64,000 bases of DNA from CAWAPS01 sp963783945 (GCA_963783945.1 CAWAPS010000006.1:372001-436000); one strand, 5' to 3'. Positions 8,587 to 19,134 are shown, numbered from the stretch's first letter. Notes: generated from the sequence alone by a model not told the origin. Translations and numbers: made by a program.

Positions 8587-9140
8587 CAGGCTCTCCTACC
8601 CGTTCGGGGTCAGGTGCTCGACCTTGTTCTTCAGCAACGACAACGGGACAGAGGAGGCTCCCGTTTCGTGGCACTCACCTGCCAGATCTGAGGAGAGGAA
8701 GGCGAGCCTGACGCCAGCGCTCAGCCCCGGCGAAGCCCTGGGGATGCAGGTCCTGCTCAGGGTGTGGTGGTTCATCAACTCTCATTGTTTAAGGCGGTCA
8801 ACTCGCCGGCGTCCTGTGGCGGGGAAGGCGGTGGACGCCAACCTGCCGCCGTCTTGGTTTGGCCCACCTCGATCAGATGGCCATCGGAATCGCGGATATC
8901 AGCGGAACTCGGTCTGGTGTTTGTTTCGGCGGTTTGTGCACCAGCTCGACGTATGGCTCTCCCAGCTTTGGCTGGAAGCTCTCGTATCGGAACCCTCACG
9001 GACGTGACACTGTCAGCCCGCGACATCATCTTCCGAGCCGGCGCGACCGGGCGTCGTCGCTCACCACCGGTGAATGTGTCGATCCTGAGGTGAGCTACCC
9101 GCTGTCTCACCGCACGTGTTACGGAACGCACTAGTCCTGA
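8587..9140. other. Spacer holding only the VOC relic
   Basis: Apart from the remnant at about 8840-8990, neither strand shows protein-like frames, repeats or an obvious promoter. Confidence 0.4.
8840..8990 (-). pseudogene. Frameshifted remnant of a VOC (glyoxalase/dioxygenase-like) protein
   Basis: On the minus strand ADIRDSDGHLIEVGQT (about 8855-8903) is the hallmark C-terminal strand of the vicinal-oxygen-chelate superfamily, with the Glu metal ligand in IEVGQ. One base out of frame just upstream lies KLGEPYVELVHKPPKQTPDR, which would join it if one base were removed near 8903-8908. The first half of the protein is missing and a stop interrupts further upstream. Probably a relic. Confidence 0.4.
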
Positions 9141-9941
9141 TCAGGAAACGGCCGCCTCCACCTGATCGAACCAGCAGTTGGCGCCCGGAGACCACCGTTC
9201 GCGGCATTCGTCAAACACCGCCTTTGCTCGGTCACCAGTCCACGAGACCGGGAGGAGCCGTCTAGGGATCTCGGGATCGAGGAGCGGAAACGGACCCCAA
9301 GAGAGCATAAGATCCACCAGAGCGCTGAAACAAGCCTCATAGGTCTTGGGGTGTATGTCTCGGAACGCCTCGATGAACTCGTCATACCTCCCGGCAAGAA
9401 TGTCCAAATCCCAACCACGCCGAAGCAGTGCTTCGTCGTTGACTAGCTCACCGGTCTCAGCTCGAAAGATCACGGCCCCCGGAACCAGTTTGAGTCGCTC
9501 AAGGATCTCGTTCGCGATCGCCTCCCGATTGAGGTGGGGTGTCGCTGCCCAGCTAGACCCAACAAAGCCGAAACCGGCGTAGCCCAGTTGGAGGCGCAGT
9601 TGGTAGCGCTTAGCTCGTTGCTCCGCAGGCACCGAGCAGTCAACTATGAGCCATCGGCCGTCCCAGTCGTCTTCGGTTGCAAGGAAATGATTCAGCCGCT
9701 CGCTGCTAGTCGTGTAGAGCCATCTGCCTTGGTCAGTCAGGTGCCATCGAACATTCCGGCCATTCCTCTCGGAGAAGATCACCCCCTGCTCGGCTAGTCG
9801 ATTCACCGCTTGGCGGGCGTTGGCCTCACTTACGCCGAAGACGTTGAGGGCGCGAAGAATCGTTGAGGTCCACACGGCACCTGTGCGCGGTGTTACGAAC
9901 TGACCGAAGACCGTGCTAAGACGAGTCTTCGCGCTGAACAC
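9141..9941 (-). CDS. PaaX-like transcriptional regulator
   Basis: 266 residues if started at the GTG at 9941 (Val-Phe-Ser-Ala-Lys-Thr-Arg-Leu-Ser-Thr-Val-Phe-Gly). The frame is open to 10193, but the extra part is arginine/serine-rich. It has the PaaX order: N-terminal winged helix (STVFGQFVTPRTGAVW, then LNVFGVSEANARQAVNRLAEQG), a central WRWLIVD-like strand (DWDGRWLIVDCSVPAEQR), LQLGYAGFGFVGSSWAATP, and a C-terminal domain with DEFIEAFRDI and LSWGPFPLLDPEIPRRLLP. PaaX repressors sense aryl- or acyl-CoA thioesters such as phenylacetyl-CoA. This one lies divergent to the hydrolase promoter at 10228-10267 and may control it. The start is uncertain: no clear ribosome site. Confidence 0.8.
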   Translation of the reverse strand: MFSAKTRLSTVFGQFVTPRTGAVWTSTILRALNVFGVSEANARQAVNRLAEQGVIFSERNGRNVRWHLTDQGRWLYTTSSERLNHFLATEDDWDGRWLIVDCSVPAEQRAKRYQLRLQLGYAGFGFVGSSWAATPHLNREAIANEILERLKLVPGAVIFRAETGELVNDEALLRRGWDLDILAGRYDEFIEAFRDIHPKTYEACFSALVDLMLSWGPFPLLDPEIPRRLLPVSWTGDRAKAVFDECRERWSPGANCWFDQVEAAVS

Positions 9942-10650
9942 CGGACCGGGGACGCAGTCGTCGCTGAACCATAAGGCAAGAATCCTATCGGTCCGCCTCG
10001 CCCGTCTACTTCCGCAGGAGATGGGAGAGTACCAACGCCAGTCTCGGGCGCCGAACCCTGCTCGAGTTCCGGCCGCGACGGCAACTCTCCTGCGCCAAGT
10101 CGATGGTCGATCCAAAGAATAGGAGGGCGCGTACGACGATCGTCCCTCACAGTGGGCAATCGCTTCCTCCCCGGAGGCCTCGTTTTGAGCCAACCGCAGG
10201 CGCGTCTATCCGGCGAGCCGCCCGTCCTTGACACTTTGCTTGACAAAGGGTCGTGACGATGTAAAATCTGGTTGCCGGATGTTCGTGGCCGCATTTCTGG
10301 GGGTCCTTCGATTTCCTGTGTCGCCATTTTCCCTAGCTTCGCTCGGTGATCGGCCGTGGGCAGGGTGTCACGGAAGTCTGGAGGGACCTCTTGCCCATAC
10401 CTGCCACCAGCGTCGGCGCCGCCGTCGCCCGGTGACGCCAGTCCACCAGTGAGACAGACAATGCCGGCGACATCCGTACGCCTCGAGGGCGTCGGGGCGC
10501 ACGCAGTCCCGGAAGGGAACGGGGACTTCCTTTGCGCTCTAGCGGGGCCAGGTCCGCAGGCGAGGTCGTTCGATCAGCCTTGGACGGGAACAGGAGGGTT
10601 CCCATTGAGCCGATGCCGTGACTTATGAACTTACCCGAGGTGATAATGAG
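9942..10650. other. Divergent intergenic region between the PaaX-like gene and the hydrolase
   Basis: It contains the promoter at 10228-10267. Other open frames here have no protein-like character. The leader 10270-10650 shows no recognised riboswitch or clear hairpin terminator. Confidence 0.4.
10228..10267 (+). promoter_or_regulatory. Strong sigma-70-type promoter with an embedded palindrome
   Basis: TTGACA (10240-10245), a 16-base spacer and TAAAAT (10262-10267) give a near-consensus promoter. A second TTGACA lies at 10228-10233. The inverted repeat CTTTG-CTTGA-CAAAG (10234-10248) straddles the -35 element and looks like a repressor site. The transcript would run into the hydrolase gene at 10651 with a ~375-base leader. 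Confidence 0.55.
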
Positions 10651-12669
10651 ATGACGAATCAGCCATTGCCCTCCCGGGACGAACTTTATGCGTCGCCGTA
10701 CATAGACATTGATGAATGGCGCGCTCGAGACGGTGCACCACCGCTACGTGCACGGCGGCTTCACAGGCACAGAAGCCCGATTCTCGTTCTACTTACCACC
10801 GGAAGGGCGCTACGAAGGACGGTTCTTTCAGCCACTCCACGCGATAGTCGGAAACGAACATCTCGCAGATGGCTCGACCGTAATAGCTAAGCTGAACGTC
10901 GGTTTTGCTGTCGCCAGCGGAGGCTATTTGGTGGAATCGAACCAGGGTTGGTCGGCTACTAACCGAGAGCCGGCTCAGTCGGCGATCCACGGCTATAGAG
11001 CCAGCGCGGCGGCTGCTCACTATTCACGTGTCGTGGCCGCCGACATGTACGGCGACCATCGACCCTATGGCTATTGCTCGGGAGGCAGCGCCGGCGGCTG
11101 GAGGACGATCAGCTGTCTAGAGAACTCGGATGCGTGGGACGGCGGGGTGCCTTTGATCCATCCACATCCAGCGACCTTTCCCACGATGCTTTCCGCTGAT
11201 GCGCATGCGATCCGCCTACTCCGACACAAGGTCTCGACTATTGTCGACGCCTTGGAGCCGGGGGGCACCGGCAACATGTTCGATGGTCTCACCATTCCCG
11301 AGCGTGAAGCGTTGGCCAGGGTAACCCGACTGGGATTTCCGCCACGCGCCCTGTTCGCCCTAGAGGATACAGCTCGGATTCACGCGGGCTTTTGGGCCGG
11401 CTTCGCTGACAGAATGATCGAATATGACCCAGGATACTTCGACGACTTCTGGACTGTGCCGGGCTATCTAGGAGCCGACTTTCCAGACGCCCTCTCGCGA
11501 GCTCGCATTCAGCAGAAGACGACGGTCAAATCGGTTCTGCTCGCGCGGGACGCGGCAACTGCGGGCATACCCACGCCGCTGTCTAGTGGGTTTGGCTCAC
11601 CGGACGACCCGATTGCATTAGTTCTCAGCGCCTTGCCCCGTAACCCCGACCTGCAGGGCGCGACGCTAACTGTAGCCGGCGGAAAGGCCTCGGGGCGCGT
11701 CCTGTATATAGTCGCTTTCGTAGGCGACACCGTCGCCGTCAGCGGTGCAGGGAATAACCTTCTCGATGGGATCGCCGCCGGCGACGAGGTTCTTATCGAT
11801 AATTCGAACCACCTCGCCTACCAGACGTACCACCGCCACCAAGTCGATGCGGACTACCCCGAGTGGGACCAATTCTGTTCAGCCGGCACGCCCGTGTACC
11901 CGCAACGTCCGGCCCTACTCGGACCGCGAATGAATCGGGAAGTGACCGGCTCGAATTATACAGGGCGCTTCGCGGGCAAAATGATTGTCATCCAAAACCT
12001 GATGGACGAAGGCGCCTGGCCAAATCACGCGGTCTACTACCGCCGGCTTGTTCAGGCTGCGCTCGGCGCCCGGCTGGAAGATCGATACCGACTGTGGTTA
12101 ACGACCATGCCATGCATGGGAGTACTTTTGTCAACCAGAGTGAGATCCGTCCAGCCAAGAGCACACGCATAGTCGACTACAGCGGTTCCGTGCAGCAGGC
12201 GCTTAGAGACCTGAGTGCGTGGGTCGAGCAAGGGAAGGAGCCTCCCCCGAGCACTGCCTTCGAGGTCGTCGATGGTCAGGTCCGGGTGCCGTCATCAGCC
12301 GCCATACGGAAAGGGATTCAACCTGTGGTCTCCCTGACAGTCAATGGCGGCCCTCGTAGCGACGTGGCCGCGGGCGAGACCGTGACGTTCACCGGTGTGG
12401 CGGAGCTCGTGCCGGGCTCCGGTACCATTGTCAGTGCCGAGTGGGATTTCGAAGGGGCCGGCGACTATCCTCTCGTTGCGCCAGGGGTCGATGGCTCCTT
12501 GCAGCGGGCCGTGTTCAATACTACGTACGTCTTCAAAAAGGCAGGGACCTACTTCCCTGCGCTCAGGGTCACTTCACAACGCCAAGGGGACGTTGCTGCC
12601 CTCTACGCTCGTGTCCAGAACCTCGGTCGAGTCCCGCGTTGTGGTTCGATAGCCGACCCGCGGAAGTGA
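10651..12669 (+). pseudogene. Alpha/beta-hydrolase with C-terminal PKD domain, broken by two single-base frameshifts
   Basis: Translation starts at ATG 10651 (MTNQPLPSRDELYASPYIDI) after a GAGGTGAT ribosome site. The frame is lost at about 10725-10735 (one extra base; the protein resumes ETVHHRYVHGGFTGTEARF) and again at about 12098 (one base missing in TGG-TT-AAC; it resumes NDHAMHGSTFVNQSEI). Read through, it gives ~670 residues. It has a hydrolase-like core with the nucleophile elbow YCSGGSAGGWR and a His near DHAMHGS, then an Ig-like PKD domain (VVSLTVNGGPRSDVAAGETVTF, AEWDFEGAGDY, TYVFKKAGTYFPALRV). No signal peptide is seen. The PKD fusion suggests binding to a surface or polymer. It is either a decayed gene or an assembly error; the conserved core argues for recent loss or error. 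Confidence 0.65.
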
Positions 12670-12814
12670 AGAACATCTTCGGGGCGAAGGAAGATATCTC
12701 ACTGCGAGGACCTTGTACAACCCACGATATGGACAGGGTTTCGCGACGCTGTAGCGTCCCAAGGGGGCTCGTAGATCCTACTAAATACCGGCGTGAACGG
12801 ACGAGTGAGGAGAG

Positions 12815-14059
12815 ATGTCGATGAGCCGAGCAGCGGTCATTTCAATCGACGGGCACGTCGGGGGGTCCCGGACGCAATATCGCGACTATGTCGAGAGGAA
12901 GTACCTCGAGACTTATGACGAGCAGGTGAGGGCGGCGGAGGAGGCCGGACTGCAGGACGCCGGGAACCTGCACCCTGAGTTCGCCCCTGAGGTCCAATGG
13001 GACTCGAACTTGCGGATAGAGAACTTGGAGAGCGTCGGCGTGGTAGCCGAGGTGTTGTTCCCCAACCGTCGGCCGTTCCAGCATAATCGCTTTGACGACT
13101 TCGCTCGCTCCGACAACCCGGAGCTCACCGAGGAAGGCCGGCGGTCCTACAACCGATGGCTCGTGGATTTTTGTGCCCAGGCTCCCGAACGGCGGAAGGG
13201 TCAGATGCAGATGAGGTTTGCGGACGTCGACCAGGCGGTGAAGGACGTGTACTGGGCAAAGGAGAACGGCCTCGGCGGGATAGCGCTACCTGCTCTCAAC
13301 CCGGGGGACACGTTCTTCTTCAACCCGGTCCTCGACCCGATCTGGGCCGCCTGCCAGGAGGTGGGCCTGCCGCTCAGCCAACACGGCGGCGCCGGGCTGC
13401 CCGCTTATGACCCGCCCGGATTTGCCGCGACCATGATGGTCCTCACCGAAAACGCGTTCTTCGCCGTCCGATCCCTATGGATGCTCATCGTGGGCGGCGT
13501 GTTCGACCGCTTCCCAGACCTTCGGGTGGCCTACATTGAAACCCAGGTGCATTTCCTGATCCCCGCCATGTCCAACCTGGAACGCACAGTGACCTCCGAA
13601 AGCGACTGGCTGAAATTGACGCGGATGATGAACAGGGAACGATCCTTCCAGCGCTTGCCCAGTGAGTACTTTGGGACAAATATTTTCGTCGGAGTTTCTC
13701 CTTTCTCACCTATCCAGGTCCCAATCGACGACCTAATCGGCAAAGACGCCAATCAGCAGTCCCTGCCCGGATTCCACATAGGTGCCGACGCGGCCATGTA
13801 TGGGGTCGACTACCCGCACTTCGAGTCAAACTTCAAGCGCAACATGGCCGAGGTCGCCAACCTCGTTACCACTTCCTCCGTGACCGAAACTGACGCCAAG
13901 AAGATCCTCTTTGAGAACGCCGCCAGGGTCTACGACTTCGACCTCACGGCACTCCAGCCCCACATCGACCGGGCCGGCTTCGATGTGGGCGACGTCGCAG
14001 CCAATGCCGACGCTCTGACGCGGGACCTCCCGGGCTCGTGGCGGGCGGTATTGCTGTAA
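12815..14059 (+). CDS. Amidohydrolase-2 family metal-dependent TIM-barrel hydrolase/decarboxylase
   Basis: 414 residues. ISIDGHVGG near residue 10 is the DxH metal motif. LPLSQHGGAG has the strand-5/6 His, RVAYIETQVHFL a later barrel strand, and MYGVDYPHFES carries the C-terminal catalytic Asp in the typical GxDYPH form. NLRIENLESVGVVAEVLFPN and NRWLVDFCAQAPERRKG are characteristic of actinobacterial members in catabolic clusters. The family covers decarboxylases of aromatic acids and ring-opening hydrolases. A GTGAGGAGAG ribosome site precedes ATG 12815/12821. Two relatives are at 42562-43719 and 55386-56522. Confidence 0.85.
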   Translation: MSMSRAAVISIDGHVGGSRTQYRDYVERKYLETYDEQVRAAEEAGLQDAGNLHPEFAPEVQWDSNLRIENLESVGVVAEVLFPNRRPFQHNRFDDFARSDNPELTEEGRRSYNRWLVDFCAQAPERRKGQMQMRFADVDQAVKDVYWAKENGLGGIALPALNPGDTFFFNPVLDPIWAACQEVGLPLSQHGGAGLPAYDPPGFAATMMVLTENAFFAVRSLWMLIVGGVFDRFPDLRVAYIETQVHFLIPAMSNLERTVTSESDWLKLTRMMNRERSFQRLPSEYFGTNIFVGVSPFSPIQVPIDDLIGKDANQQSLPGFHIGADAAMYGVDYPHFESNFKRNMAEVANLVTTSSVTETDAKKILFENAARVYDFDLTALQPHIDRAGFDVGDVAANADALTRDLPGSWRAVLL

Positions 14060-14199
14060 GCCTCCCGGTTTGGGCGACCTACTCCGACATCCCTTTCTCA
14101 CACCTGTCATCCTTGGCCATTTGGCTCGTTCCACTGCTTCCTGGTCATCCGGCGTCATGAGCCATCCGCCCGTTTCGCCGCACTCCCAGGCGAAAGCCG

Positions 14200-15656
14200 C
14201 TATGGGAACATGATATCCGCGTCTTGGGGCAGTAGCCACCTTTCGCGAATCATCTCGTCGAGCTTCCCTCTGATCAGACGCTCATATTCATCACGGGTTC
14301 CGTACAACGACGTGAACTGCTCATGGTCGAAGCGCTTCATTCCTGGTGCCATAGGGTTGCCGGGGGAGATGCGCGCCACGTAAGTTGCGTCGGGGACTTC
14401 GACCCAAGGAGTCCGCAAGCCTCCGAGGGCGTTACCGTGCTCGTCGCGAGCGATCCCGTCAGGTGCGTTCGCGATCGCGAGTGATCCTCGGCGCCCGGGG
14501 CATCGGCAGGCCCTCGTCGACCCAGTGGTACATGTCGTCCCACAGGGCCCAGACCATCGGCGTGTTGACCTTGTCATAGGGCTCGTACTCTGTTGATACG
14601 TCACGAGAGGAAAGACCCTGAATTTCCTGGGGGTAGCACGCGCGCGATGACGCTAGGGTCCCGGTCGCCGTGTGGGACGGCTGAGAACTTATGACCTGTA
14701 CCGGCAACTTCGTAATAGCGGAACGGGGGGTCATCGGTGTCCTCGGGCAGGTCCCCGCCGTCAGAGATTTGCCGGATTGCCTCGGCCTCGGTCTGGAACA
14801 CAGCCAGGATGGCGCCACGAGGGCGGTTCTTCGGCACTATGCCAACCATGATGAGGTAACCATCGATCAAGGAATGGCCGTCAGGAAGTGATCGTCCGTC
14901 ATGGTGATACTCGATAAGCGGCGACAGGATCTGGGAGCCGCCGGACGCCCCCGAGCTGTACACCCGACGCACGTCGAATCCCGGTAGTACCGAGGCCCGC
15001 CCCGTACGCAGACCCTCGACTACGTCGAAGAAGATATCCGGGCCCTGCCCATAGCTCCTGAACAACTCCTGAATGAACACCTCCATCTCCGGGCTGGCTT
15101 CGGCGAAGTTGAGTCGCTCAAACGCCCGGCCCAGCGCCCCGGGCGTCAACTGACCCCAGTCCGCCTCAGCACCCCCAGTGATATACAAGTCCCCGTATCG
15201 ATCAGGGTCGACCCGGCGCAAGTTGGCCACCCCACCACTAGGGATCTCCTCACGCCCGAAGCGTGTGCCATCACAGACCTCTATGCCAACCCACGCATCA
15301 CCGCGGCGAACCAAGTGTCGTTCCACCGACGCATGAGCGTTCAGATTGTGGAACGGGACGGCATGTGCCACACCGGAGAACTCGACGGAGTGGCGCGGCC
15401 GGATAACCAACGCCCGGGTCTTGTAGGGGGCGTCTGACCACCTAAGGGTCGATAGTGGTTTTAGGACAGCGGTGGCCTCTCCTGACTCGAGCGGACGGGA
15501 AGACGTGGGGCCGTAGACGTTGGCCGTGCCGGAGACGAAGTACTCCTCCTCGATATAATCGAACTCCTTCAGCAGCTGGCTCTGCTCACCATCTCCCCCC
15601 ATAGCTGTCCCAAACGGCATCGACTGCTGAGTCCCGATCGGTCCACTGACCTGCAT
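14200..15656 (-). pseudogene. Alpha/beta hydrolase (Abhydrolase_10-like), third tandem copy, two frameshifts
   Basis: It starts at ATG 15656 after GGACGGAAAG. The first 340 residues parallel the two upstream paralogues: FDYVEEEYF, NVYGPTSSRPL, VYSSGASGGSQILSPL (nucleophile elbow), PFRYYEVAGTGHKFSAVP (catalytic His). The frame breaks at about 14623-14625 (one extra base in TTT) and again at about 14469-14472 (one extra base). The family tail then continues as GLSSRDVSTEYEPYDKVN, WALWDDMYHWVDEGLPMPRA and APDGIARDEHGNALGGLRTP, ending at 14200 with 'Ile-Met-Phe-Pro'. Repairing the two single-base shifts gives a full-length enzyme of ~485 residues. It is a recent pseudogene or an assembly error. 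Confidence 0.75.
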
Positions 15657-15822
15657 CTTTCCGTCCCATCTATTGTATTAGTCGCTGTCGCCTTCGGACC
15701 CCTCGCGGGCTTTTTCTTCTACTGCGACGCCGTCAAGCTGACTCGCCCCCTTGGCATCAAGCTTCCAACTCTCGATCACGTTACTATCCGACTGCTCGCA
15801 TAGTCCTCAGGAGCACGTTGAG

Positions 15823-17289
15823 CTAATGACGGCTCAGCGGAAACATTGCCGGCACGTCTTCGGCCAGCAACCATCGGTGGCGGACCATCTCGTCAAGCTT
15901 CGCCCTGACCCGGCCTTCGTACTCTTTACGGGTGCCATAGAGCGATTGCATCTTTTCATCGCTAAACCGCACCATCCCGGGATCCAACGGATTCGCGGAT
16001 GAAATCCGCGCCACATATCGGGCGTCTGGCACATCAACCCAGGGCGTTCGCAGGCCACCCAACGCATTCCCGTGGGCATCTCGGGCGATCCCATCGGGCG
16101 CGTCCCGGTCACGTATAATCCGCTTTGCTCTTGGCATGGGCGTAGCTTCATCCACCCATCGGTACATGGCCTGCCACAGGGCCCATTCGATCGGAGCATT
16201 AAACTTGTCATAACGCTCATACTCGGTCGACAGGCTCGGACCGGTGAGTCCCACAACACCCGGGGGAAGCATCTCCGATACGGCTATCGAATGCCGATTT
16301 CCCTGGGGTACCGCCGAGAATCGATGTCCGGTGCCGGGGACCTCGTAGTACCGAAACGGCGGCTCATCGCTGTCTTCTGGAAGGTTCGAGCTCTCTCTCG
16401 CCTGGTGCGGTGCCTCCGCCTCGGTATTCAACACGACGACGACCGCACCAGTTGGACGATTCGAGGGGACGACGCCGACCCGGACGAAGTAACCGTCGAC
16501 GGGGGCAACTCCGCCCGGAAGCAGATTCCTGTCGTGGTGATAGTCGATAAACGGTCTGAGGATCTGCGCCGTAGCTGAGGCACCCGATGTGTATATGCGT
16601 CGAACCGGCCATCCGGAGAGAATGCCTCCCTCTCCAAAGCGAAGCGCTCTAACCAGATCGAAGAAAATTCCTGGCGCCTGCGCGTAGCTCCTGAACAACT
16701 CCTGAACGAACACGTCCACCGCAGGGCCGCCCTCGCCCCAGTCGAGGCGCTCGAAGGCCCGGCCCAGCGCACCCGGCGTCAGCTCGCTCCAATGATCCGG
16801 ATCGCCACCAGCAATGGCCAGATCGCCGTAACGAGCCGGATCGGTCCGACGCAAGTTAGCGACTCCACCTGTGGGAACCTCGTCACGGCCGAATCGAGTT
16901 CCCTCACAGAGCTCGACGCCGACCCACACATCACCATCACGGAGCAAATGACGCTCCACAGATGCTTGGGTACTGATCACATGGAAGGGAATAACGTGAG
17001 CAATGCCCGAGAAGCGGGTCGCATCTCGAGGGCGTATGACTTGGATGCGAGTCTTGTACGGGGCGTGGGCCCGGCGGACGGTCGACAGTGGCTTCACGCT
17101 CCAAGGATCCTCTCCGGGCTGGAGCGCCCGGGAAGACGCCGGCCCGTACACGGGTGCTACGCCCCCAATAAAATTCTCTTCTTCGACGTAGTCGAACTCC
17201 TTCAAGAGGACGGCCTGCTCACTGTCCTCCACCGCAGCGCTCCCGAACGGCACCGACCCCTGAACCTGAACTGGACCGTCGATGTTCAC
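15823..17289 (-). CDS. Alpha/beta hydrolase domain protein (Abhydrolase_10-like), middle paralogue
   Basis: About 488 residues from a GTG at 17289 (VNIDGPVQVQGSVPFG), chosen because both neighbours start with the same Val-x-Gly-Pro-Ile segment. The frame is open to 17442, but that part is non-homologous. Domain marks: FDYVEEENF, APVYGPASSRAL, RRIYTSGASATAQILRPF (GxSxT nucleophile elbow), PFRYYEVPGTGHRFSAVP (His) and DGIARDAHGNALGGLRTPWVDVPDARYVARIS. Substrates of this family are poorly known, probably ester or lactone hydrolysis. It has its own promoter at 17472-17499, so it can be transcribed separately from the copy upstream. Confidence 0.8.
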   Translation of the reverse strand: MNIDGPVQVQGSVPFGSAAVEDSEQAVLLKEFDYVEEENFIGGVAPVYGPASSRALQPGEDPWSVKPLSTVRRAHAPYKTRIQVIRPRDATRFSGIAHVIPFHVISTQASVERHLLRDGDVWVGVELCEGTRFGRDEVPTGGVANLRRTDPARYGDLAIAGGDPDHWSELTPGALGRAFERLDWGEGGPAVDVFVQELFRSYAQAPGIFFDLVRALRFGEGGILSGWPVRRIYTSGASATAQILRPFIDYHHDRNLLPGGVAPVDGYFVRVGVVPSNRPTGAVVVVLNTEAEAPHQARESSNLPEDSDEPPFRYYEVPGTGHRFSAVPQGNRHSIAVSEMLPPGVVGLTGPSLSTEYERYDKFNAPIEWALWQAMYRWVDEATPMPRAKRIIRDRDAPDGIARDAHGNALGGLRTPWVDVPDARYVARISSANPLDPGMVRFSDEKMQSLYGTRKEYEGRVRAKLDEMVRHRWLLAEDVPAMFPLSRH

Positions 17290-17471
17290 GTGAATCGTCG
17301 CCCCCGGTTGTTCTCCGGCAGGAGGCCTCGGCTGGTGCAGCGCGGTGAGGGGATGCGTTCCGAGCGTCCTGTACCGGTCTGCCCGTAGTCGACCAGTTCC
17401 AGCGGATCCAGCCGTCGATGCATCACCACCAAAAACTCCCAACGAAACGAATCAGAGAGACTCCAAGTCAC

Positions 17472-17499
17472 ATTCTACGGACTGGCGTCCATCTGTCAA
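17472..17499 (-). promoter_or_regulatory. Promoter of the middle hydrolase gene
   Basis: On the minus strand TTGACA (complement of 17494-17499), a 16-base spacer and TAGAAT (complement of 17472-17477) match a sigma-70-type promoter. The spacer holds the inverted repeat GGAC-GCCA-GTCC and begins GATGG, like the operator-bearing promoters described elsewhere in this window but without the GACCAA half. Confidence 0.6.
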
Positions 17500-17643
17500 G
17501 AAACGTGTCGAACGTGCTAGAGCGGCGAGACCTACGACTCCTCGACGATCGCGCCGTGCAGGCCATGCTCCCTAGCCGGGCGACGGGCCTCCCTGTGTGG
17601 TCCGGCGATGGCAATCGACCCGCTGCCTCCGGGAGGGATTCTT

Positions 17644-19134
17644 TTATCGTGATGAGCCCTGCGGGAACATGAGGTCGCGGTCCTCGTCCAAAAGAAGCCC
17701 CTGCTCGACCATCTCGTCCAACTTGTCTCCCACCCGCCGTTCGTAGTTGTCGCGGGTCCCAAACAGGGCAAGCATCTTTTCCTCACTGAACCGCTTCATG
17801 CCGGCGTAATTGGGATCGTCGTCGGACAACTTCGCCACATATGTCGCGTCCGGTACGTCAACCCAAGGGGTTCGCAAGCCGCCGAGAGCATTACCGTGCT
17901 CGTCGCGAGCGATCCCGTCAGGTGCGGTGCGATCGCGGGTAATCGGTTCGGTCCGAGGCATCGGTACTCCCTCTTCGACCCACCGATACATGGCCGCCCA
18001 TAAGGCCCACATGATCGGTGCGTTGAACTTGTCATAGCGCTCGTACTGGGTCGTGGCATCTCCTTGTGTCAGGCCTTTCAGCCCGGGAGGCAGGACGTTC
18101 GCCAGATCTCGCGCCGCATGGTTTACGTCGCCCCGAGGGACGGAGAACACGTGGCCTGCTCCGGGTAGCTCGTAATAGCGGAACCGCGGATCATCCGTGT
18201 TCTCAGGCGGCTGCTCAATCGCATGCGCGCCCGCCCTCCAGTGCAGTACCTCTAACTCACTGTCAAAACCTACGAGAATGGCATCTCGAGGCCGCTTGAC
18301 AGTCTTGGCCATGAAGCCGACGTATATCAGATAGCCATCGATCGGAGGTCGACCGTCAGCGAGCATATTTCGATCATGATGACCATCATTGACCAGTGAG
18401 TTGGGAATGAGAGAACTCCCTGATGCACCCGTCGTGTAGACCCGGCGCACCTCGAAGCCGGGTAGGACGGTTTGGTGCCCGAGCTTCAAGCCTTTGACGA
18501 GATCCAAGAGGATGTCCGGACCTTGTGCCAGTGTCCTAAACATTTCTTGCGACAATATAGACTGCTCAGGAGAGTCTGCTTGGATCTGCATGTTCTCCCA
18601 GGCTTTGGTAATGACGGGATCCGGAAGGCCCCAATCGTCGGCGTCCCCTCCCGTGATCCCGAGATCCCGATAGCGATCCGGATTGACCCGACGAAGATGG
18701 GCAATACCGCCGCTTGGTATCGCTTCGGTCCCATAGCGCGCGCCATCATTGACCTCCACACCTATCCAAGCGGCACCGTTGCGGAGGAGGTTGGGCTCGA
18801 CCGCGGCTGTCGGCGCAAGGACATGTACAGGTACGGCTTGGACAACGCCAGAGAACCTGGACGTCTCCCGCGGCCTAATAACCAGCGCCCGTGTCTTATA
18901 GGGAACGTCGCGCTGGTGGACGGTCGACAAAGGTCTCCGCGTGATGAAAAAAGGCTCGCCAGGCTCGACAGCTTCGAACGACACCGGACCATAGACATTT
19001 GCCGTACCAGAGAAAAAGAACTCCTCCTCCACGTAATCAAACTGCCTCAACAACCGCTCCGCCGCGCTGCTTTTCACCCGCGCTGTCCCATATGGAAGTG
19101 AATCGTGCGCCTCAATCGGACCTTCCACCAACAT
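17644..19134 (-). CDS. Alpha/beta hydrolase domain protein (Abhydrolase_10-like), first paralogue
   Basis: 496 residues, full length. ATG 19134 is preceded by GAAGGATC. It shows FDYVEEEFFFSGTANVYGP, RALVIRPRETSRFSGVV, GGIAHLRRVNPDRYRDLGI, the nucleophile elbow VYTTGASGSSLIPNS (GxSxS), YYELPGAGHVFSVPRGD (catalytic His) and the signature DGIARDEHGNALGGLRTPW. It lies 80 bases downstream of a solute-binding lipoprotein gene on the same strand, so the two are probably co-transcribed. The protein is cytosolic: no signal peptide. Confidence 0.8.
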   Translation of the reverse strand: MLVEGPIEAHDSLPYGTARVKSSAAERLLRQFDYVEEEFFFSGTANVYGPVSFEAVEPGEPFFITRRPLSTVHQRDVPYKTRALVIRPRETSRFSGVVQAVPVHVLAPTAAVEPNLLRNGAAWIGVEVNDGARYGTEAIPSGGIAHLRRVNPDRYRDLGITGGDADDWGLPDPVITKAWENMQIQADSPEQSILSQEMFRTLAQGPDILLDLVKGLKLGHQTVLPGFEVRRVYTTGASGSSLIPNSLVNDGHHDRNMLADGRPPIDGYLIYVGFMAKTVKRPRDAILVGFDSELEVLHWRAGAHAIEQPPENTDDPRFRYYELPGAGHVFSVPRGDVNHAARDLANVLPPGLKGLTQGDATTQYERYDKFNAPIMWALWAAMYRWVEEGVPMPRTEPITRDRTAPDGIARDEHGNALGGLRTPWVDVPDATYVAKLSDDDPNYAGMKRFSEEKMLALFGTRDNYERRVGDKLDEMVEQGLLLDEDRDLMFPQGSSR

